From positions 62,001-126,000 of the forward strand of contig JAQSEB010000072.1 in NCBI GenBank assembly GCA_030063045.1: 64,000 nucleotides of DNA. Direction: 5' to 3'. The translations under genes and the position numbers were made by a program. Origin of the DNA: Pratylenchus scribneri (Eukaryota; Nematoda; Chromadorea; Rhabditida; Pratylenchidae). Under the pieces are notes generated by a model that saw only the letters and a list, made by a program, of their open reading frames with translations, was not told the DNA's origin and searched no databases. Within the stretch, counting starts at the first letter, position 1, and the number at the start of each line of letters is the position of its first letter. This document shows positions 52,665 through 60,369 of the stretch, piece after piece.

Positions 52665-55149
52665 ATGCCACGTGCCAGCATTCATCCACGACAAGATTAT
52701 CGAGTGGTCGAGGAAGTCGAAGTAATTCATGAAATTATCAACGGCACCGGGCCCCCGGATGTGCACCATGAACGAATGCGAAAAGTTTTGATGAATCCAA
52801 ACAATGCTCAGGTGGCCATTTTAGGCCAATTAATAGAAAAATGAAATATTTTCAGCGTCAAGAATTGATGCATCATTATCGGAACAGATTCGGTGGGGCG
52901 GATATGGCCGAGGATTTGAAGCGAACTTTGCCGCCCAGTGAGGTGGCAACCAATGAACTCTATTTGGCATTGTTGGACCCACCGGCCGTTCATGATGCCA
53001 AATATTTGCACAAAGCAATGAAGGTATAAAAACTTAACAAATTCTTGGGAAATTGTACTTATTTTATTCATAAATGCCAATTTTTAAAAGAAGAAGTAAA
53101 TTTTATGGAATTTTAATGACTTATTTGAGGAATTTTGCAATAAAAATTGTCAAAAATTTCGGTTGCTTATTTAGTTTGGGCCTACTTTTTCGTTGAAAAG
53201 GGAAAAAGTGAATTTTCCCTCATTTGGGTCATCAGGATTAGGATTATTAAGGGATAGGATGGAACAAAATCAACACACTGTAACTGTAACCGCTAGCTCT
53301 ATCCCAACACCAATAGGGGACCTTTCACTTTTATTACAGTTTTTCTATTTTAAGTAAAAAGAGGACCCAAACTTTGGATAAGTAAATAACAAAATTTCTC
53401 AATTTTTGGAAATTGACTTTCATTTAAAAAATAAATTTCGCCCTTTTATTAATTTTAATCAATTCTAAAATTAAATGGAATAAATATCCATTGAGTGAAT
53501 TCAAAAATAATTTTTTTCAAATAAATTTTTGTACTTAAAATATTCATATTTTCCTCTTAAGGGATTGGGTACCAACGAGGATGCTTTGATCGAGGTAAAA
53601 GACATATAAAATTACAATTTTTTATTTCAAATTCCCCCAGGTCCTTGTGACTCGTAGCAATGCCCAATTACGAGAAATCAAAGCTGCCTATCAACATTTG
53701 TTTGGGCATGAATTGGCTAAAGACATTTCGGGCGATACCAGCGGAACATTCAAAGCATTACTTTTGGATTTGTTGGAAGCAAATCGAAACGAAAGTGGAC
53801 CACGTTTTGACATTGCCCAAGCGAAAATGGTTCCAAAGAAATTAGGGAAAAAATTTACAAAAATATTTAGGACGCCGAAGCACTTTACAAGGCAGGCGAG
53901 AAAAAATTGGGCACTGATGAGGCGGTGTTCATCAAAATTTTGGCAAATCAGAATTTGAGTCAACTCCTTTTGGTTTTTGATCAGGCAAGTTCAATAAAAA
54001 TAAAGAAAGACCCTTTCCCTAACACCCAAAAAGGGTCTTTATTACTTTTAGCTTGCTCACGAAAAAAGCGGATATAAACTCCATAATTGCACTTGAAATT
54101 TTATTAATAGTTAAAAGATTGCTGATAAACCAAATTGTAAAATTTGGTTCGTAGATTCCTCAATTTATTTATTTTACCCAAATTCCTAAATCTATGAATT
54201 CCCTTTGACAGTACGAAAAGTTGACGAAACATTCCATGGAAAAAGCGATTAAGGCGGAATTCAGTGGCGATGATTTGAATGCACTTTTGGCAATTTGCAG
54301 TTTTGTTCGGAATGGCCCAGTTGGCCAAGTGGCCGAATTGCTTCACAAAGCCCTCCAGGCAATAAATTTCAATGAATTAATTATTGCTAATTTAATTCAA
54401 TAAATTCGTAGAAAGGAGGCAAAGATGAGCAATTGATTCATTTGATTGTGGCCCATTCCGAGTTGGATTTGCAGGACATTGCCCAGCAATATCAATGGCG
54501 ATTCAAGGTATTCGAAAAATGAAAACATTTTGGAAATCATTCTACAAAAATAAAATTAAATGAATAGATTCTTTCCTTTTAGTTTTGGATTATAAAATAA
54601 ATTCAATTAATCAATATTTAATCCACTTTGATCGTTCCTGAAGCCTGAATGTTAATAACCGAAAGCGACTCCGAATTTTGCGGTCCTTAACAAAAACGAA
54701 ATTTGCAGCCCAATACCCATGTTTCAAATCCTAATAACCATCCTTTGAGCCATTAAAACATTTATCTTGACCCTATATTTCACTCCTTTATAGTTATATT
54801 TATTATCGTTTTTTGGTAGAACTTGGGCCGTAAATTTCTTTTATATTAATGGTCGCAAAATTCGTTGACGCAAATTACGCCACACGATTCCAATAAAGCA
54901 AAAAAAATTGTGAATTAATTTAAATGGCTCATATCCTCTTCCATTCATGGCTCCTTCATTAGTTTTAATTTTAAGGAAGTGAACCTGAAAAATTCTTAAA
55001 GCAAATATATTGAGCAATTTTTTAAAATCTCATAAATAAAACAATAAAATGTTTAGGTTCCATTGGATCATGCCATTGAGCATAGCGGAAAACCGAGTCA
55101 ATTGAAACATGCATTGGCTGCAATGATCCGAGGAAATAAACACTATTGA
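52665..55149 (+). CDS. Annexin, 328 aa, 8 exons
   Basis: Calcium-dependent phospholipid-binding protein with four annexin repeats, normally cytoplasmic and membrane-associated. Exons: 52665-52811, 52856-53023, 53562-53594, 53641-53829, 53871-53984, 54212-54358, 54412-54507, 55057-55149. All seven introns are phase 0. Repeat 2 has GLGT (106-109) with the acidic partner D148, and repeat 3 has KLGT (191-194) with E233; both show the 38-residue spacing of type II calcium sites. Repeat 1 (AQRQELMHHYRNRFG) and repeat 4 (KGGKDEQLI) keep the fold but lack the GxGT loop. Length is normal for a four-repeat annexin. There is no signal peptide, unlike secreted annexin-like effectors of some cyst nematodes. 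The start is the first in-frame ATG of exon 1. Introns 5 and 6 begin with GC (CAG|gcaagt, CAG|gcaata). Introns 2 and 7 are long (538 and 549 bp); I see no gene inside them. Confidence 0.93.
53985..54411 (+). other. Two consecutive GC-AG introns of the annexin gene
   Basis: Intron 5 (53985-54211) starts CAG|gcaagt and ends gacag. Intron 6 (54359-54411) starts CAG|gcaata and ends cgtag. The annexin repeat 3 to repeat 4 reading frame is continuous only with these boundaries, and no GT lies close enough to serve as donor. GC-AG introns are known to be unusually common in some plant-parasitic nematodes. Confidence 0.8.
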
Positions 55150-56356
55150 GAAGAAATGGACGAAACCGATGGAATATGAAGAAATATGGCCATAAAATTG
55201 GAATAACATTTTATTTTAAAAGTATTAGATTATTTGTGGACACTTTTCTCAATTAAAAGATATATTAGCATAAAACATTTTATCATTTAAATAAATGTAT
55301 AATTTACATTAAATTTATATAATATAATGAATATGGAATATGAATTCAACAATTATAAATGAGTTTGATGCATTTTGCATAGGATTCCCTTTTCATCATT
55401 TGGAAGCGAACCTTAAATGTAAATGTGGTTATTATTTATAATGATTTAGATTAAATCATGAATTTTTAATTTTTAATGAGATATTTAAAGATAAATGCCC
55501 TAATAATCTAAAGCTAGGTATTATAAATTTTTTACTTCCTAAAGGCCAACTCTAATCAGTCTTGTATTTTAGGAATATACATTGATTTCTTAATTTAGCA
55601 AAAAGAATGAATATTATTTTCTGTATCGTATTTTAATAATTTAATTTTAATCTATCTTACTTTATCTGAAAAAATAGCTAAAAATCTCGAAAAGTTCTTA
55701 TTAGTTACAAATAAAAATTTAAAATGAACCAAATTGACTTGGATATTGATTAGGATGATAAGCCTATTCTCGAGTATTTAAGAAGCCGAAAAGTCACATT
55801 TTTCAATAAGAATCGAACATTCGGGCTAAATTTCAATAAATGACCAAATTTCTGATTAGTCATAAGAAATAAATAATTGATTAATGATTTACTCAATCAT
55901 ATTATTATTTTTAAATATATTAATAAATATTAACCTTAAAATATATTTGAATGGAGAAAAGTGTGATGTTCGCATATTTGCATTTTAGTTTGTTGAAAAT
56001 TTCGCGCATTTTGCCGGTTTTTGATCGAATATGGGCATTGTAAATGACGGTGAAACTATTGAATTAATATAAATTAAATTTAATGATTTTATTAATATTA
56101 CAAATCTTCATAGCAAATATATGGCTTTTGATTGTTTCGATCAACCAACAAATCATCTTTCATATCGAATTTTTTCATGAACCGTTTTTCATTAACTGTC
56201 AATATTTCCGCAGGCATGCTGTGAATAATAAAATGGAAATTATAATTATTATTACAATTTTGGGACGGGGAATATAAAAATATATACTCGTTGAACCAAT
56301 TCCGGTACTAATCGGATTTACTTAGAAATGAAGGATTCTCTCTTACTTATTAGACT

Positions 56357-56438
56357 GTTAGGGTTAGGTTAAGGGGATACTTGAGATGGTTGGTTTTAAC
56401 CCCATCATATCCGTAACCTATCTAGGAATGACCCTAAC
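56357..56438. repeat. Imperfect inverted repeat, possible short mobile element relic
   Basis: The arms GTTAGGGT (56357-56364) and ACCCTAAC (56431-56438) are reverse complements. A second block, taggtta near 56365 and taacctat near 56414, extends the stem after a bulge. The flanking stretch to about 56540 is less AT-rich than its surroundings. The string gatgacccataggggacc here resembles caataggggacc and, inverted, gggtcatcagg in annexin intron 2 (about 53220-53325), which suggests two members of one dispersed family. This is by-eye similarity only. Confidence 0.35.
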
Positions 56439-56824
56439 CCCAAACCTGATGACCCATAGGGGGACCCTTCATTTCCAAAAAGAGAATTAAAACCCGCTAA
56501 GTGCCCCATCCTTTCCAATAGGTTTCTTATATTACTTTTGCCTATAAAAGTAAATTGGCTATTGACTAAATGAATACTTCTGTGGACAATGTATAGCTGC
56601 TGATCAAATAATGAAGAATATATCCGAAAGAGAAATTGGCCACATCTGCCATTATTATTGCATTAAATAAATTGATAATAAACCCATTTATTGTATTTAT
56701 CTCGAATATTAGTTAAGTCTAAAATTTTCATAATTTTTATAATTATTTTCGGGTTAGACCCAGTTAAATCCAAAGTAGATCTTTTAAAAAGGATTTATCG
56801 ATAACTTCATAATAAATACAGATA

Positions 56825-56830
56825 TTTATT
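56825..56830 (-). terminator. Poly(A) signal of the acidic-protein gene
   Basis: AATAAA on the minus strand, 66 bp beyond the stop codon. The hexamer is common by chance in DNA this AT-rich, so support is modest. Confidence 0.4.
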
Positions 56831-56895
56831 GTATTAGAAATTTTTCCAATCCACATGATGAACCCTTTAATGCCCAATCCAAAAGAATAAATCCC

Positions 56896-57565
56896 CTAAA
56901 ATGTGCACCGATTAATTTGGCGTAATTTTTCCAAATAACATGTATGCAATTTTCGACAGAACAAATAACGAATTCGATGATTATTTCCATACTTTTTGGC
57001 CAATTCTTCCTCATATAATTTTTGCCATTCCCCAATATGTTTTGGCAATTCAAATTGAGGATTTTTTGAGGTGCTAATTTTATTTTCATTTCCGGTGGCC
57101 ACAAATTGTTCAACTTCAATTTCTAATTCCGTTTCATCCTCATCCTCCATTTTCTCCTCTTCTTCATCTTCGTCCCCTTCCACATCTATTTGGATTTCCT
57201 CTTCCATTAATTCACTTTCATTTGATTTTGGCAAATCTTTTTCGGCATCGGAATTGGAATGTTCCTTGACGGGAATGATTTTATTCCCTTTTGTTGGATT
57301 TGTCCAAATTCCCCTCATTCCATTGTACATTTCCATTTTTTTATTCTTTTGTCCAATTAATTTATCTCTTAAATTAAAATAAATGTAAAATAAAATAAAA
57401 TAAATTAATATTTTACCTGGCAATTTTTTCTCTAAAAATGGCCGTTTTCATCAGGGAAAGAATTCTGGGATCAATATCGTTCCGAATTAATTGCTGATGG
57501 ACTTGTCGAAGTTCATTTAAAATTTTTGAATTTGTTGGGAAATTTTTCTCTTGATATGTGTTCAT
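56896..57565 (-). CDS. Hypothetical acidic protein, 206 aa, 2 exons
   Basis: Function not recognised. Exon 1 is 57565-57417 and exon 2 is 57367-56896 on the minus strand. The 49-bp intron has a good donor (AG|gtaaaat) and acceptor (tttaag) and splits an arginine codon. The first exon encodes a basic, probably helical segment (NELRQVHQQLIRND, then FREKIAR). Residues about 95-135 form a strongly acidic run rich in Glu and Asp (for example EGDEDEEEEKMEDEDE), followed by a mixed-charge C-terminus (IGEWQKLYEEELAKKYG, CRKLHTCYLEKLRQINR). There is no signal peptide or membrane span. Acidic tracts of this kind are common in nuclear and nucleolar proteins, which is only a hint. The chosen ATG is the first in frame, and a further upstream exon cannot be excluded. 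A possible AATAAA lies 66 bp after the stop. It is convergent with the annexin gene. Confidence 0.65.
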
Positions 57566-58326
57566 TCCGAAAAAAAACAATATTTTCAATCTTATTAAGA
57601 AAAATTAAATAGAATTTGATTCGATTCAAAATGAAAACATAAAATATGTAGGGTAAAGGAGGAGGATATGTGATTCGATTGAAACTACAACCATTGATTT
57701 TGTACAATATTTATAATTTATTGGTTTTCTGTCTCTGATACAACATTTCATATATTTTCGATATTCTCAATTCTATTTAAAAAGCATTAATATAAAAAAT
57801 GAATTTAATTAGTATAATGTAGTGTTTTGCTGTTCCACCAAATTCTGTTCTGTTCTTTTAATTTGGAAGGAAAAGGAACAAAACAGATTGAAAAAAGTTG
57901 GAACAGCAAAACACTGAAAATTAGAATGAAATCATTAATGGAGAAATTGAGTAACTCATAATCAGTTTTATAAAGGCATTGGATATACATATAAAAGTCG
58001 ATGCCGAAAACTTATTAAGAACTCTAATTAATTAAAACAAAAAGGAATTTGAAGAGTTCGACTTCATTTTTTTTCCCAATGTTACCGAATTAAGGAGCCT
58101 GAATCTAAATTATCAATTAAAGGAAAAATAAGGAATTACTAGTGGTGACATACATTCACTTAAAGCTTAAGCTGTTTTACACGAAACCGCGAAAACAATA
58201 AAAAATTGTCCGATGAAATTTTTATGAATTTATGAGAATGAAATTTCTTATAGATTAAAATGATTTGCTTAATTATCAAAATAAAAGAGTAAATAGATTT
58301 ATTAAACTAATCGTTCTTCCCGTTGA
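57566..58326. other. Intergenic region with one strong hairpin
   Basis: About 760 bp between two minus-strand reading frames. The notable content is the hairpin at 57821-57915 (separate entry). TTTATT at 58298-58303 (AATAAA on -) could be the poly(A) signal of the short secreted-peptide frame ending at 58327. Nothing else is supported. Confidence 0.5.
57821..57915. repeat. 95-nt hairpin: pre-miRNA-like or MITE-like
   Basis: The outer arms agtgttttgctgttcca (57821-57837) and tggaacagcaaaacact (57899-57915) are perfect 17-bp reverse complements. Inside them, tctgttctgttc (57844-57855) pairs with gaacaaaacaga with one mismatch after an asymmetric bulge, leaving a loop of about 20 nt. Arm length, loop size and total size fit a microRNA precursor. 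A short palindromic transposon fragment is the alternative. No typical TA duplication is evident directly at the ends. Confidence 0.6.
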
Positions 58327-58509
58327 TCAGTAATGAAAATTCAGTTCAGGATTCCGTGGCTCGATGAATTTTGATATAAATGAACCAAATTGCCCCTTCA
58401 AATTCACTGTGCCTTCCCCTCTAAATATGATGTGACCCTGCGAGCAGTGTGCCACTCGCTGTACCATAAAAAAGGATACAGCGATCAGTGAAATGCATAA
58501 TCTCGACAT
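58327..58509 (-). CDS. Possible short secreted peptide, 60 aa, single exon
   Basis: A minus-strand frame starting at the ATG at 58509 encodes a convincing signal peptide (MSRLCISLIAVSFFMV, then a likely cleavage after AHC). A mature part of about 38 residues (begins SQGHIIFRGEG, ends RNPELNFHY) follows. AATAAA on the minus strand lies 24 bp beyond the stop. The frame is also open upstream to an ATG at 58641, giving a 104-residue form in which the hydrophobic segment would be internal. The signal-peptide form is preferred because it gives a normal secretory architecture. I do not recognise the mature sequence. A missed 3' exon, or a chance frame, are both possible. Confidence 0.4.
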   Translation of the reverse strand: MSRLCISLIAVSFFMVQRVAHCSQGHIIFRGEGTVNLKGQFGSFISKFIEPRNPELNFHY

Positions 58510-59313
58510 AAATCCACTAAAATCGGGCCCATTTCCCCGCATTCTCCTCAATCCACTCCCATCAAATTTTCTATTTCCCAAGTGCCAATTTGATTCCAGG
58601 ATCTTGTTGTTTGTCGATATTTCAGTCCAATTTTTGTCCAATTCGTATCCTTTTTTTGTTCAATCCATAAATTTGATTCAAATTTACAATAAATTTTAAT
58701 TTAATGAATAAAAAATGCATTAGAAAATGATAATAATAATTAATAATATTATTCAGAGGGTTTATGCACTTTTGTAAAAAATTTCAAAATTCAATTTGGA
58801 ATGAAAGTACATAATATTTTGTGGCCAATTACGTAATAAATCTGTCCAAATTATCATAAATGTTTTGTTATGATCCCCAAATTTCATATTTTAAAAATGG
58901 TAAATCCCCTCCCCCCTCCCCCAATAATTGGTCTACAATCTACATTCATTCCCATAGGAACAAATTGGGCTTTGGCAAAAGGTACAAAAAAGGACGAGAG
59001 TATAGTAGATTGTTTCGGGGATTGAAGAGAAATTGGTACTGTTCTTTGAGATGGCGAATTTAATTGGTTGTACGAATTATCTGACATTGCCAAACAACAT
59101 TCTGACACAAATTGATGGCCACATCATCATCAATTTGTCACAATCAGCAAAATTTTTGTGTTGCTTTTCAAAGTCCAACACGAACACAGTCACATCATTA
59201 TCATCGCCAGCCTTTATAAATTGTTTAAATTCGTCCTAAACGATTATATTCCATTCCCAAATTGCAATTTTAAAAAATCGACCCTCAAATTTTATTTAAA
59301 TAACCTCACAAAA
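58510..59313. other. Divergent intergenic region upstream of the PPTG peptide gene
   Basis: About 800 bp between the minus-strand peptide frame and the plus-strand proline-rich peptide gene, so it would hold promoters for both. It contains a C-rich patch (58908-58925), an inverted repeat acaaattgat/atcaatttgt at about 59108-59139 and a TATA-like tttataaatt at 59213-59222. Short open frames here show no recognisable coding character. Confidence 0.45.
59213..59222 (+). promoter_or_regulatory. TATA-like box upstream of the PPTG peptide gene
   Basis: The string tttataaatt lies about 92 bp upstream of the start codon at 59314. A start of transcription about 30 bp downstream would give a 5' leader of about 65 nt. 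AT-richness makes chance matches common. Confidence 0.3.
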
Positions 59314-59875
59314 ATGTTTTTCTTTGTGATGGCCATTCTCAGCATTATTGTACTTGAATTCTCAGAAGGGGTAAGCCATAAAGGAATTTGGTTATGAATG
59401 AGATAATATGAAAAATTGTCTAATGAAAATATTGAATTGGATGAACCCATTATTCAAAATAGTTTAATAAATAAGATTAAGAATCGATTTTTGCATAATT
59501 TTAAATCCATTTTTCAAGAAAATAAGAAAATGATTAATCCTTTGAAGAATAAAAATAGAAAAACATCTTGATTGAATATTAAATTTTTGGATTAAAATTT
59601 TCAAAGGAATTCAAAATCCTAATCCATTTTCAGCATCCAGCCGGCACCGGAATGCCCTTTAGCATTCCGCCTGAGTGCCTGCCGCCAACCGGTGAACCCT
59701 CCGGTCCACCAACTGGGCCACCTCCAACCGGATGCCCTCCATTTTTATTTCACCATCGCAGACATGGCGGCGGTCGTGATGGTAATTTAAAATATGAGAA
59801 AATATTCAAATTATTTCATTCCCAGGTTCCGATGAGCGAACTGGCTCCCCACCAACAGGGATTCCTTTAGTTTAA
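59314..59875 (+). CDS. Small secreted proline-rich PPTG-repeat peptide, 84 aa, 3 exons
   Basis: Exons 59314-59370, 59634-59781 and 59826-59875, with GT-AG introns of 263 and 44 bp (GGG|gtaagc...ttttcag; GATG|gtaatt...cccag). Exon 1 is almost exactly a signal peptide (MFFFVMAILSIIVLEFSEG). The mature chain of about 65 residues is rich in Pro, Gly and Thr, with PPTG recurring four times (in CLPPTGEPSG, GPPTGP, PPPTGC and SPPTGIP), two cysteines and a basic HHRRHGGGR stretch. Exon 2 is far richer in G+C than its surroundings, supporting coding selection. I do not recognise the family. It does not match the CLE, CEP, IDA or RALF peptide-mimic signatures I know from plant-parasitic nematodes. Secretion is inferred from the leader. 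A double AATAAA at 59991 lies about 116 bp past the stop. Exon joins are predictions, but frame, splice motifs and repeat content agree. Confidence 0.7.
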
Positions 59876-60369
59876 GAGGACTTGAAAATGAATTATGGAG
59901 GAAAATTTAAGTGAAAAAAGGCCGAATGAATTGCAATAATTGCATATAATTTTGATCACTTAAAAATAATTCAATTTGATATTATTGCTTAATAAATAAA
60001 TAATTATTTTTTTATTTAATTGCATTTCTCTAATAACCAACCCATTTATGAAGAAAGAGATGAAAAGTAGTTTCATAGAAATTTAAAAAAATTAAATGAG
60101 GGTTCAGGGTTGGTAGATTCCAATTATTGCCTTGAGATAAATTGAATAATTTTGTAGTCAAGAGTCTGGCTAATAAGTAAAAAAAAGCTGTTGGCAGATT
60201 TTTAGTAAAAAATATATAAATATTGCAATTTGTTTAAGAACATGCATGAAATAATTAATTAATAATTCTATTGATTAATTTTTTAAATGCAATATTTTAT
60301 TCTTTTCATCTTTATTTTTCATATTTATTTATATTATTTTAAAATGAATTTAAATAAATCAATAATTTA
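59876..60369. other. Convergent intergenic region, PPTG gene (+) to GT92 gene (-)
   Basis: About 490 bp of AT-rich DNA. It holds the AATAAA of the plus gene (59991) and TTTATT sites at about 60311 and 60325 that could be minus-strand poly(A) signals for the GT92 gene. No coding frame is supported. Confidence 0.5.
59991..60000 (+). terminator. Poly(A) signal of the PPTG peptide gene
   Basis: Overlapping AATAAATAAA about 116 bp downstream of the stop codon, in the expected orientation. Confidence 0.45.

Larger units (their letters stand above)
55150..56895. other. Convergent intergenic region, annexin (+) to acidic-protein gene (-)
   Basis: About 1.7 kb between two convergent stop codons. An AATAAA at 55290, 141 bp past the annexin stop, could be its poly(A) signal. 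TTTATT at 56825-56830 (AATAAA on -) lies 66 bp past the stop of the minus gene and could be its signal. At 56350-56540 is a less AT-rich, partly palindromic stretch (listed separately). No gene is supported in the rest. Confidence 0.55.

Noticed and set aside
52808..53080. Antisense frames across annexin exon 2
   Set aside because: They are shadows of the annexin exon, whose + strand translation matches annexin repeat 1.
53830..53958. Read-through of annexin exon 4 (lysine-rich continuation)
   Set aside because: The continuation is out of frame with annexin repeat 3. Splicing out 53830-53870 restores the family sequence.
56083..56277. Plus-strand 64-codon hydrophobic frame
   Set aside because: AT-rich chance frame of Ile, Leu and Phe codons with no gene signals and no conserved features.
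57071..57382. Serine-rich plus-strand frame
   Set aside because: It is the antisense of the Glu/Asp tract of the minus-strand acidic protein, so a codon-complement artefact.
58327..58509. Assignment of the short secreted peptide to the transthyretin-like family
   Set aside because: Only a vague resemblance after the leader (FRGEGTVNLKGQ). The rest of the domain is absent, so no family is claimed.
58884..59239. Open frames between the two peptide genes
   Set aside because: Both strands have 67-75 codon frames but no leader, domain or convincing splice sites. The region is better read as shared promoter DNA.
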